A stretch of 64,000 nucleotides of DNA from Mytilus edulis (lineage: Eukaryota; Mollusca; Bivalvia; Mytilida; Mytilidae): the NCBI RefSeq assembly GCF_963676685.1, contig NC_092353.1:12962361-13026360 (forward strand), in the 5' to 3' direction. This document shows, piece by piece, positions 44,782 through 56,500 of this stretch (positions are counted from its first letter, which is position 1; every line of letters starts with the position of its first letter). Both the position numbers and the translations under genes were made by a program. The notes beneath the pieces were generated by a model. It ran no database searches. It saw only the letters and a list, made by a program, of their open reading frames with translations, and had not been told where the DNA came from.

Positions 44782-44793
44782 GTCACCGTACTA
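44782..44793 (-). repeat. Right terminal inverted repeat of the outer DNA transposon
   Basis: The minus strand begins TAGTACGGTGAC, followed by 'agagtttaattt' and 'tttacggctacaaatt', closely following the left end of the nested element at 34313. This marks the right end of the transposon whose gene lies at 43985-32000. The expected left end was not found. Confidence 0.7.
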
Positions 44794-45935
44794 TATGCTC
44801 TAGGCTGGTGTTTCTTTGACATTTACAAAATTTCTTTTTTTTTAATTTTAAATTGCATGTTTATGTGACTTAATATCTAAACAGACAATAATTGAAATCA
44901 CGTAATAGATTATCGTTGCCTCAAGTGACCTCATATTAGTTCTACTGTGTCCGCTTATTTTCATTTGTTGCATTACCGAAGGAAAGTAATCACTGAACTA
45001 TTATTATTATTATACCTTACATATATTACAAACAATTCTAGTGGATAACAACTTATCACGTGTCATGGAATAATTCGGTAAATTTACATTTAATTGCAAG
45101 GTAGGACAAATAACCCCTAGAATTTACACCAGCGGTTGATTACCTATTATTCACCGGCAAATAACCTTTTTAGTGTCTAGATTTGCACTCGAGATACCTC
45201 CCATGAAAATGACGTCACAGACGTAAATTCACAAGATGGTAGCGTTCACGTTACACTGACAGCCCATCGAGAGACGAGGAAATAAGTCTTTGGAATTGAA
45301 GAGTGCCAGCAGCCGATGATATATCTTATAAACGGTCCTTTTCAAGGCCATTAGTATTTTACAAAACGATTCTACCTTTGTTGTACATCCACGAAATTCT
45401 AGAACACAAATGTATTTTCCAGAGTTTTTTTCAAACGTGAGCTTGTGTTTGTTATGTAAAACATATAGCAAGTGTTTAAAAGGCCCTTCCCCTGTTAGTT
45501 CGGTATAATAAAACAATTGTTGCCCCTTAGAATCGATGAATATCCAAAATTGTCAACCCTTTAAAGTTATTTCACTTCGGGCTAAGACACATTGAAATAA
45601 CCTTCTCGTTTTGACAATTTTGTATAATCACCTTTTCAACGGGCCATAATTGTATATTATTCGCAACACATTAAGTAATACTTTTAATTCAGAAGCTGTT
45701 TATCCGTCCGGAGCACATGAAGAGAATTTTGTTTTTTTTTTCTCGCTGAAATTTTACTTTTTTCTTTACTGTTTTGTTCACTGGTTTGTTTACTGTATTT
45801 TTTTAATGTTGGACTTGCGGGTTTAAAAGGCGACTATTTGCACATTCTTCGTTTCACATATTAAACATTTCAACTACAACTGTTACAATGATTGTAACTA
45901 CTTCATGTTTAATGATCAATTTCTTTTTGTATTAA

Positions 45936-45960
45936 ATGATAATAATAATAATAATAATGA
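45936..45960. repeat. (AAT)n microsatellite
   Basis: About seven consecutive ATA/AAT triplets. Confidence 0.9.
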
Positions 45961-46061
45961 TCTTTATTTACCAGTCATTACAACTATAGACATACAGCAT
46001 ATTAACTACCCAATGTATACATATAAATAGCAAAAGGTAGTGTGAAATATATTGCAACACG

Positions 46062-46545
46062 TTAGATCTTAATTTGTGTGCATGGAATATAAATTTACTC
46101 AAACTACATAATTCTCTAAGATAATTAGAACTCATTAATGGTATATATACATAAAAGGTTTTCTCCGATAATATGCATATGGTTTGATAAAACATGATCT
46201 ACATGTAAGACATTTTAAAATAAAATGCTTCTCATCTACAATGTTATATTTTTACAAAAACTACATAGTCTATTATCTCTTGGAATCGCAAAAAAAGCTA
46301 TACAAAGTATACATATATGTTACCATGTTAGATCTAATTTTTTGTGCATGAAATAGATATTAATAAAACTACATGATTCTCTAAGATAATTAGAACTCAT
46401 TAATTGTATACATTAATACATAGGTTTTCTCCAAAAATATGGTTTGATAAAATATGATCTACATGTACATTTTAAAATCAATGCATTTCATGTTCAATGT
46501 TATTTTTACAAAAACTACATATATTATCTCTTGGAATTGCAAAAA
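46062..46545. repeat. Tandem duplication of a ~260-bp segment
   Basis: Blocks such as 'ttctctaagataattagaac', 'ggttttctcc', 'atggtttgataaaa' and 'atgatctacatgta' occur in the same order at 46062-46325 and 46326-46545, with small indels and roughly 85% identity. No coding content. Confidence 0.8.
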
Positions 46546-46913
46546 AGCTTCCATGTTCTAAAGATTCATTACTACAAAGTCTAAATTTGGTAATACATGT
46601 CTTATAAATAACTGGTCCGAGACCACAGTTATTCCGTAGTGCAAATCATAGAGACAATAAATGAATTAAAAAATCTAATCTTTCTGAATAATATTTTAAA
46701 AATGTGTTGTACTACTTTTGGGACAAATTTTATCAGAGTTTTAGAACACTGCATCGCTTTTTACTCAAAATATGGATGCATTTATGTTAAAGGAGCCTTA
46801 AAATCTGTCTTACAGCTTCCGAAATGCTAATTGTTTACTTTTAAGCTGGACCAAATCACTACTTTACTTTCGAATTTATGACCAAATTTATTTTCTAAAA
46901 GTGTAATTGCATT

Positions 46914-46997
46914 ATATGTGAGAAATAAACATGAAGAAATGCATTTGGAAGGGATATGTGAGACATAAACATGAAGAAATACATTTGGAAGGGATAT
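46914..46997. repeat. Two-copy ~42-bp tandem repeat
   Basis: 'ataaacatgaagaaatgcat' followed by 'ttggaagggatatgtgaga' is repeated once, with only a few differences. Confidence 0.85.
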
Positions 46998-49306
46998 AAA
47001 ACAAATTGCAAGTAACACACAGTCAACACTAGGGACTGATTATCAGTAAACAGTACTGGAGAGGTTACATGTACAACTAGTATCTAAAAGTTATCCTTGG
47101 TTATACCAAACTCATTTTCAATAAAATACAAATACAACCAATTTGTCTTATGACTAGGCCATTTTTGTAAATCAGCATATAAAAAAATGTTAAATCTAAC
47201 AAACATGAAATTCCTTATTTTCTTTATAACACAATTCGTTAGAGATTTAAGCATGTTTGATCCTGTGTTTCAAAATAACCTTTTAAAGACAATAACACAT
47301 AGAAGATGATTAATGACAGATATTTAAAAAGAAGAAAAATATGTAAAGGTCAGTGTCCATGTTTCCTCTTGATATTTTCTCTCGATATTTCATAATTTTT
47401 ACATTGGCATCTTTTGCTTTCACAAATTATCACGAAATAACAAGGATTTAAAAAAAAAACTTTTGAACTATTTAAATAATGTTAATAAAAGAAGAGATTA
47501 TTGAGCAAAATTGGTATTGGCAATACATAGATAAAACTAGAGGATTCTAGATAACTGACAAAACCTATAGAAGCAAACAATCCAAAAAAAGGTTGTCTAT
47601 TCAATATTAAGAATGAACAAATAACCATGATAATGGTAAATCGACTTGGAAAATGATGGTTTCGAGAAAGAATCTTTAAAAACTATTAACCAAGTCTTAA
47701 GACAAAAAGAAAAATACTTATGTATCCCTACAAAACAACAAATTTCTTCATTCTTTGTTTTGTTTCTGATAAGATTTTCCCTGAATGATTGATAAAATTA
47801 AATAATAACTAACAGATGAGCATATATGTTACTCAAAACTGGCTTTTATTTCAACTTGGAATTATTTTTGATTATGAAATTTACAAATTTTCTTTTGTTT
47901 GAAATGTTTAATAAATTACATGTTTATTCTGTTCATAAATGTTTTTTGCTGTACACAACACTTTCTATTACAAAGAGGATCAAAAATGTTCAATAGAATG
48001 CACTGTAACACGCACAACACTATCTATACAACATACATTGTATGGAAAGTGTTAGTGAACCGCTCAAATCATTATACTACCAAATAAACATGGAATTTAT
48101 TAGAAATTTCAAGCCCATTAAATTATACAAATTCCATAATTAAAGATAATTCCAAGTTCAAAAAATGATAGCCTGTTGTAAGCAAAATGCATATCAGACT
48201 ATGATATATAATTAACAGTCCTGTGTAGAAATATAATATATTTGTAACCTGAGAATCTAGAATTTCAAGGAGACTTTCTGTTAAAATAGTCCTACAAAAT
48301 ACATGTATTAACATCTTTCTTCTAGAAACTCCTTTCAACCAATTACTGCCAAATGATGTTTTCCAAAACGTAATGTGATTCTGTCTTTTAAAGATCACCC
48401 TATGTATCATTTTTTGTACACATACCAATAAAACAACAAGCAAACTTAAAACAAAATAATTACGATTCACCCGCTTCGTGTGGACGAATCTTTCCAAAGT
48501 TGGCGGTTGTCTTATGTCACATTAATTTATTTCATTTTCTAATAAATCTTTGACAGATCTTTGATAATATCTGTTATGTTTAATCCAGTACTGGTAGTTT
48601 TCATCAAGGGCATACGATACAGATTTGATCCCACGGAGATTTTTAATACGAACATATTTACCTAGTCAATTTAAATATACAATAAACAACAAACCTGCAT
48701 GTACGTCTTTAAGAGATACATGGGTCGAATATTTTGGACCTTAATACAAATTTTCGTTTATTTGAACAGTTCCATCCTTTGGATAGACAAACATTACTTG
48801 TTTTGCTGAAAATATTAACACAAGTGGAGTTTTGTAAAAATACATATTTAAAATCTTCTTTATATAAGTATGTTGTAAATTTGCAAAACTGTTCTTGAGA
48901 AATAATTAATTTTTATCAGAGTTTCATGACATTAGAAAATAAAATCATGTTTACTGTATGCATTTATCTGATTGATAAAAAAAACTAATTAATCGGCGAC
49001 TTTTTCTTTTAAAAAAAATGGTACAATAATCTTCACACGAAATCAAACGTTATGTCATGGTAAAAACGAGGGGTCCATGAACTCGTTTTTCAATTAAAAC
49101 AGTCTGAATGATAAAAGTCGGCCGAAAAATACATCTTTTGTCGATATATCACCGTATGATGTCGCGAAAAATAACATTTTACGTTAGCAATGTCATTACC
49201 TCCCCTGGAATTGTTTCGTATGCCCTAAAATGTTGGTCAATTAAATACATTAACATTTATAGAAAGCATCTCATAAATATAAGCTGTTTGCTTATTTATC
49301 GTACTT

Positions 49307-52300
49307 TCACCATGTTTGAAAAGGTGGAAGGTTATCTGTATGGAAACATATTGTTTGTCCATTATTCTTGAATGATGCCCAGCAAAATATTTTTTTTGCA
49401 GATACTTTGTGACCAGTGAGAACTCCACATTCACTACACAGGTGGTAAAGTTCAGGATTTGAAAGCTGTATATCAAATGTAACCGTTTGATCATAAACTA
49501 TAAGCTTCTTATATGGATCGTAGTAACCATATTCTCTCCCGGACAGAATTTTCACTATAAATCGTGTTGAACTGCTTTTATCCGGAGGAGTTCCTTTTCC
49601 TATGCCTACTAGTTTTGGATTGTATGTTCTTAGACATGCCCCATATGGCTTTTCATGTTCTGTAGGTCTTTCAAGATCATTTGGTTCTGTATCACTCATT
49701 TGAACTTCAACAATATATGATGCATTTAATAGCTTACACATGTGTTTATGGTGTATCCAGTGGTTAGTCTGACACTCTCTAGAACAATATTTTGCCTTCT
49801 TGCATCTTGAACAAAATTTCAAGTGCTGAGATATTTTTCTACAAAAACAACAGGTTTCGGTCATACAGAATATGTCCTGTGGGTGTAGTATTCCTCTTTC
49901 GTTGTTGTTTAGCACATTAGTACTAAATATAAAAGGATTTCTTGATTCTCCGTCCTTTTCACCATCTCCTACAAGAATGGGTTGTATTTTCAAACATGTT
50001 TTTAATGAGTTTTCAATAGAACTAACTGTATAAATTCCTGGACCAATATGATCTCGTATGGTGTTTCCATTAATAAAAACTGCTGCAGTATAGTTGATTC
50101 CAATTCTAATCCCACCACATTTGTTTTCAGAAATATCATTATCTAGAATATAGCTGTAAGATCTCGATTTCACCATCATCCCCCAGAGCCAGTTAGATAT
50201 TATTTTATTTCCTTTGACTTCAAAGTAACCGCCATCGAGTGAAATGCCTGACAAACCATTTTGTCTGATAATATTATCACAGAGAACAGCTCTAGAAGCA
50301 CCTTCTTCTTTCATTTTCATTGAATCATCTTGTGTATAATTTCCACCACTCCAGACTCCTTCCGCTCCATTTCCCTGAATTATATTGCCACTTATATATC
50401 CATATCCATTTGGTCCAATAGCAATACCATGAGTCTGATTGCCTGAAATTATATTATTTATAGCTCTGATTGTACCACCTTCTCTTGTTTCAATTCCTAC
50501 TTGCCTCATATTACGTATAATGCAGTTCCTGATTTCCGTTAATGATCCATTCCCGCATGACAAAATACCACCACCGCCACATCTGTCTAAAACACACGAT
50601 TCTACATATGCAATTCCACCGTCTGATATACAAATACCTGCAAAACCAGTTTCTCCGACACTTTTATTAGCAAAGGTCAAAAGGCCTAACTGATAATTCA
50701 TTTTGCATAATGATTGATTTATGCACCCTTCGTCCCCTTTGCATCTAGGAAAATATTCACAACCTTTTTGTCCGTTTGAAAACTTGCATTTGTAAAATGA
50801 TGCAACAGAATTGTTGCTTACTGTTATCTGACACCCTCCTTTGAGAAATTTGATATTTTCAAAATGCGCATGAATAACTTTTTCAGGTTCAATATCTACT
50901 GTTAAAATATCCTCGGGTAGTCGACAAATATTAAAACTTTCTCCTGTATCAATTTCAACACCTTCTTCAACGCCAATGACTAAAATGCTTTTGGTGGTGG
51001 TTAGTATTTCTTTAATTTCATAAAGACCTCGTCTCAACATGAGGGTTGTAAATGGTCTATCTATTAGGGACATTATTTCGTGACATAACTGTTCTGGCTG
51101 CTCAATCATTTTATAATTTATTATTGGATAACAAATTTTCATCTTATATTCACAAAGACAAAGTTTATTTTTATATACTGCAATGCAAGCAGAGGCTAAG
51201 CCGATAGCTTCTAAATTTGAAGAAAGTAATCCTGTCTCTACCAATCCGGAAACTGAATAAGCTTTCCAGCAGTATCCTTTCCAATTATCTGGTGCAATCT
51301 CAATGCATCTACTGGCGTCGAGCAATGCATGTTCATAATCTTTGATATTAATGTATGATAAGCTTCTATTCGCGTAGAGTCTACTATCAATATTGTCTGT
51401 AATACAAGACCGTATTCCCTCAGTATAATACTGAATAGCATCATGGTACCTATGTTCTTCAAAAGCTTTATTTCCAATCTCTCTTAATGTTTCTGAATTG
51501 TACATGACAACAGATGATGACGAATCAATTATTTCTTTACTGTTCTTATGTATTACGGACGCCAGACATTCTAGAATCATCTCCCTGTCTTTCTGTAATA
51601 ATGGAATTGTTACGCTCGTTGGCTCATGGAAGTATTTAGTGTCAAATTTTAATTTTGGAATAAGTTTAAACATTTGTTCTTGATCAGCAAGTGCTAGCGC
51701 TTGTCGCTGATTTATACTATGGTAAAGAGCTGTTGTTTGCAGTATCTTTAACATTTGGTCATTAAGGCATATATTTTGCCTCATTTTATTGTATTTCACA
51801 AAATGTGACAAATGTAATTTAAGTGTATTGGCATTGACTGCTAACTTTCTCCATTTAAACAGAGATCCGCGTGTCGTAACTTTGTTATTATCCAGTTGAA
51901 GTACGTGATTTGGAGAAACGCTTGAGTCTATTGCTTTTTTAACCATACGTAAAGCATGTTGAAGAATACAATGACGACGGTTATTATTCATAGTGTCTCT
52001 TATTAGCTCTTGAACGAGTCTGTGTATAGAAATGCTCTTATCTTTAACAAATTTGAATAATGAGAATCTAGTTAATATTTCAATAACTTGTCTGCATCCA
52101 ATATCATCATAGAGTTCTTCTTTGAGATTGCAATCTGCAACGACCGTATGCCCAATATTGAACATGTCTGTCGGGATATCATCGGCAAACAAATAAGATG
52201 CTATTTCCATGACGGTTATAGCAGCTGATCCCAATATTTCAATTTCTGATATGTATTCGATATTAAGTTGCCAAGTAGTTGCAACTGCAAGCTTATCCTT

Positions 52301-53556
52301 GCTTATTTTCTCCAGAGGTGGAGTTGTTTTTAGCAGCTCCATTCTTTTTTTCTCGAATTTATTGAAATAGTTAGCAAATGAACATTTTATACTTTTAATA
52401 TGAGCAGCTGCTTGTTCTAATGCTAACGGTAATCCACCAAGCTGATCAACAAGTGATATGACTGTTCTGTCTTCTCTGTTGTCACTTTTACTTGCTCTCA
52501 TCTTTACAAATTCTAATGCTTCTGTTGTGTCAAATAAAGGGAGGCGAATACAGTCTTCCAGCTTGACCATCATTGACTCTAAAATTTTCTTTGCGTCTAG
52601 TCTCGTAGTAATGATGATATGTCCATTAGTATTCACTCTCCATTGTCCTACCAATAACTCTTTTGTATAATCAGAAAGATGTTCTTCATCTGCATTGTCA
52701 ACGATCAAAAGCCATCTTTGATTTAAATTTGAAAACCAAGTAAGAGTCCTCTTAAATGTTTCCCTAAAGTCTTTCCCTGATGTGCTTACATCAATTGAAA
52801 GTGTTGTAATCGAATCCAATAAATAATTTTCAGATTCTGCAGACATCCAAAAAACACCACCGTCATAAAATTCTTGAGATCTCCATGCAAATTCTGCGGC
52901 AAGCGTTGTTTTGCCACATCCACGTACTCCGCATAAAACCAATGTATGGCTGCTGTTTCCTTTTTCGACAAACCTGCGGTTAATTTGACTCATTTCTTTT
53001 TCGCGAGCAACAAAATATTCTGACCGATTGGGTGGGTAAAAAAAGATTTTACCCATAGGTTTAGTTTTCGACATATAGATTTGAAAATCGCCAATGTCCT
53101 TTTTCATTGCAGTAATGTCACTCTTAATATTCAATATATCTTCAGTTGTCTCTATTACGTCATCTGCAAGTTGTTCTACTATATTCATAACTGGTGTGTC
53201 CTTAATGAGTTTGTCGGCACCTTGAGTAACATCTGGTATTTTGGTTATTCTACCAAGACACTGGCCATGTTTTGGCTTAGTATTTTCAGACGGTCGTTTA
53301 TTAAAGATGGTAACAGCTTTATTCATTTCATTCAATGATTTGATTTGTTCAATTTGTTTATATTCAATATCATCGACACGCTGACAAACAGAATCCATTT
53401 TACCATTTATTCTTAATAAAGCCTCGTGTACTTTCATGTATGTTGAGTCCTGACCTGATCTCATTTTGACCGCGTTTTCTGTAAGAACCTGTGTTTGTTG
53501 TGTTAGTTCAGTAACAACATGTTGGTCAACAGCATTACCTTGCAAAAACATAAACC
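49307..53556 (-). other. NLR-like gene last exon (NB-ARC to C-terminus)
   Basis: The acceptor TTTTATTTCAG lies before GGTTTATG at 53556, and the stop is TGA at 49307. P-loop GVRGCGKTT is near 52915, Walker B RWLLIVDNADEE near 52700, sensor IIITTRLD near 52605 and GLPLALEQAAAHI near 52420, with HRLVQELIRD in the helical region near 52010. TPR motifs (KAFEEHRYHDAIQYYTEGI, YANRSLSYINIKDYEHALLD) lie at about 51250-51470. Beta-helix rungs (ISGNQTHGIAIGPNGYGYIS, IIRQNGLSGISLDGGYFEVK) span about 50010-50690. MYND (CCFCRKI, FCSRCKKAKYCSREC, HHKHMC) is at about 49735-49860. One 1416-codon exon for six modules is unusual. Confidence 0.9.
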
Positions 53557-56500
53557 CTGAAATAAAACCAAAATCATCAAAAGTCCATTGTCTAAGTGAA
53601 ATATCTGTCTGATCTAATTCAAAGATATAATTATTATCGTTTTGCATAATAACATTACATTAGTAGATTGTGAGATAATATAACAACCGTTAAAGAGAAA
53701 TAAAACTTTCATAAGAGGGCAAAGTAACAATAAATTGTTCCTTGCATATAAAGCAATATTATCAAGTTTGCTGATCATTTAATTGAATCAACTAATTACG
53801 AATGATGTGGCTTGATGTTCCTGCACAATATTTTTGGGAAAAAATGCCAATATTATCAGGAGTGCAACACTTTTTTGTGAGAATTTGAAAAAAAACCTTT
53901 TTTTAAAGGCACAGGAAATTGTTGTATGCAGGTATGAGATTTAAATTCTTGTTTGTTTTACAACTATTATGCCTAAGTGATGAAAGAGTTTATAATGAAG
54001 CCTTTATATTAAACCGTTTTGATACAGATGTGTTTGAAAAAAAAGCCAATATGTTGTTCTGTTGTGTTTTTTTTTCTTCTTCAAAAGATACACGATTGCC
54101 CTTCATAAAGTACCCTGATAAGACAAGGATTTTTTTCTGTTTGAACCATTTCTTTGATGTCACGAGTGCATCATTTTTAAAATGTGATTTTCTTGGACTT
54201 TGGATTTTAAGAGAATCGCTGCTCCTAGTGACCTGTTTATATCTTAACATGTTTTCGTACCATTTAGACTACATGTACATGTATGAGTTAAAATAAATTC
54301 ATAAAGGTGAATGTCAAAGCAGGTCTTATATCTAAGAATTATTGTTTGTCACAAGCCAAAACATCTCAATGATGAATTTACAAATTATTTTCATATTATT
54401 ACAGCTTGTTGTTTTAATCTTTCTTTTTTTACTAGGAAATAATCATAATTTAATTTAAAAGTTTTATTATGGTTTTATGTAAGACTCGGCAAATTGTTAT
54501 AATTGTAACAAACAATTAATTTTGTTGCACTCCTGACATGAATTTACCATGACAGTTTTTTACATTTGCAAGTTAAATATTTATGATCTAACCTTTGCAC
54601 GAATGAGAGATGGGAAAGATGGTTGTGAAAGTGAACGTAGAGCAAAAGCAGACAAGCTAAGTGCATACAAACCTATTGTAAAATCATGTCAGGAGTTCAA
54701 CACAATTAATTGTTTGTTATTGCAGTTATAACTTAACTAGTATAAAATGACATGCATAAAACCATTTTGTTTTTTGAATTGAAATATGGTTATATCCTAA
54801 TCAGAAGACAAAGATTATGACAAATGGCTTTCTAAATTTGAAAATAAAAATGCATCATTCAGATATTATTGCTTGTGACAAACAATAATTTTGGATCAAA
54901 GTCCTGCTTTGAAATTCACCTTTAACAATTTATTATAACTCATACATGAAGCCTCAATAGTAAGAAAACATACTTAAAGTCAAGTAAGTCACTAGTAGCT
55001 GAGATCATCTTAAAATGTAGGTCAAAGACAATAACATTTTAAAAATGTTGCATTCCTGACACCAAAAAAATGGTTCAGAAATAAAATACACTTGTCTATC
55101 AGGCAACTCTTTGTGTGCGATCTTGTATCTAGTGTAGTATCTTTTGAAAAAAATAACAGAAACGTATACTGACTTGTGTATTTATGCAATGTGAGTCTTT
55201 AAACTTCAAAGTTGCACTCATGGCATTTAAAATACTTTCAAACATTATGTATATCAATAATCAGGTTAACAGTATTTATTATAGAAAGGACATAGGTGTT
55301 TTTTACAGGATTGACTTGGGTTTATGTTAAGGTGTGATTTACGATATACCCATGCTTCCATTTCCTATCATGATTTTGTTAATAGAGAGTTGTTGCTCAC
55401 AAGAAAGCTATTAAACCAAGAGTTCCAAATGGTGAAGATGAAATCATCCCTTCGCAAATTTTACGGACGCCATCACAAGTTGGTTGACCGTTATGGAATA
55501 ACCGTTTTACAAATGATATCGGATATGTTTCTTACGTCGTAACTACAATCCCCTTCCCTTTCATGAATGTGACATACCGAATAAGACTATATACCGGATT
55601 TGTTACTACTTAAGCAACACGACGGGTCCCACATGTGGCGCAGGATCTGCTTACCATAAAGGAGCACCCGAGATCCTTATTCTTTAGTTTTCTATGTTGT
55701 GTCATGTCTTCTATTGTTTTTTGTTTATCTTTTTCATTTTTAGGCATGGCGTTGTCCTTTTATTTTAGATTTATGAGTTTGACTGTCCCTTTGGTATTGT
55801 TCGTCCCTCTTTTACATATTATATACATCTGTGGTACTAACTATTGTGTTCACTTGTGTTGACAGGACAACACTTTTTTCAAAACACATCGGTATCGATC
55901 AATGGACAGGCGTCATTTGTAGCTAAAATCATCACTTAGACATAATAATAGTTGTGATATGAATAAGCATATATGGCACATGTCATCATATTATAAGTTG
56001 TTGGGTCTTTATAAAAATGTCAAGAAAACGTGTTTAACTCCTGACAATTTTGGCATCTTTTTTTACATCATTTCTCAATACTTGAGATTTTCCAAAGATG
56101 TTTTCGGGATAAAAAAAAGGTTCTGACTGCTGGGCTGGTGATAGTATCACCAGCCCAGCAGTCAGGACCTTTCCCTCTGGGAAATAAATCTCCACCAGCA
56201 GTGGCATCGACCCAGTGGTTGTAAATAATCTCATCATAGATACCAGGACTAAATTTTGTATATACACCAGACGCGCGTTTCGTCTACAAGATTTAGTTTT
56301 TAGTTTGGTAACTTAAACTCATTTTAATAGTAATGTGTCAGAAAAAAAAACCAATTTAAATATGATCTGAAATGCATAAGATGTACAAGTTAAAATAGAA
56401 ATAACATTCAAATGACAGATTTATGTCTTTATAAACCAGCAATGACAACAAATTTTAAAAACTCATGAGCATTTTGCTGTAGTTTCGGTAATTAACGTTT

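Larger units (their letters stand above)
44794..49306. other. Intergenic, repeat-rich, no supported gene
   Basis: Lies between the outer transposon and the 3' end of the NLR-like gene. It holds a 95-codon minus-strand frame at 45229-45516 (ALKRTVYKIYHRLLALF in its middle) that I do not recognise. A second frame at 48123-48497 has one hydrophobic stretch (YFVLSLLVVLLVCV) but no good ATG. Neither is supported as a gene. The repeats inside are listed separately. Confidence 0.45.

Noticed and set aside
45229-45516. 95-codon minus-strand frame
   Set aside because: Some codon structure is visible, but no family, splice partner or promoter; could be a fragment of an unknown repeat.
46062-46545. Direct repeats considered as a possible CRISPR-like or satellite array
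   Set aside because: Only two ~260-bp copies with indels and no regular spacers; a simple tandem duplication.
48123-48497. 124-codon minus-strand frame with a hydrophobic stretch, possible type II membrane protein
   Set aside because: No ATG upstream of the hydrophobic segment and no recognisable domain; the frame opens with a non-ATG codon.
53919-54296. 125-codon plus-strand frame within the NLR-like intron
   Set aside because: It lies inside a fold-back repeat, is rich in Phe, Leu and Cys, and overlaps an open frame on the other strand.
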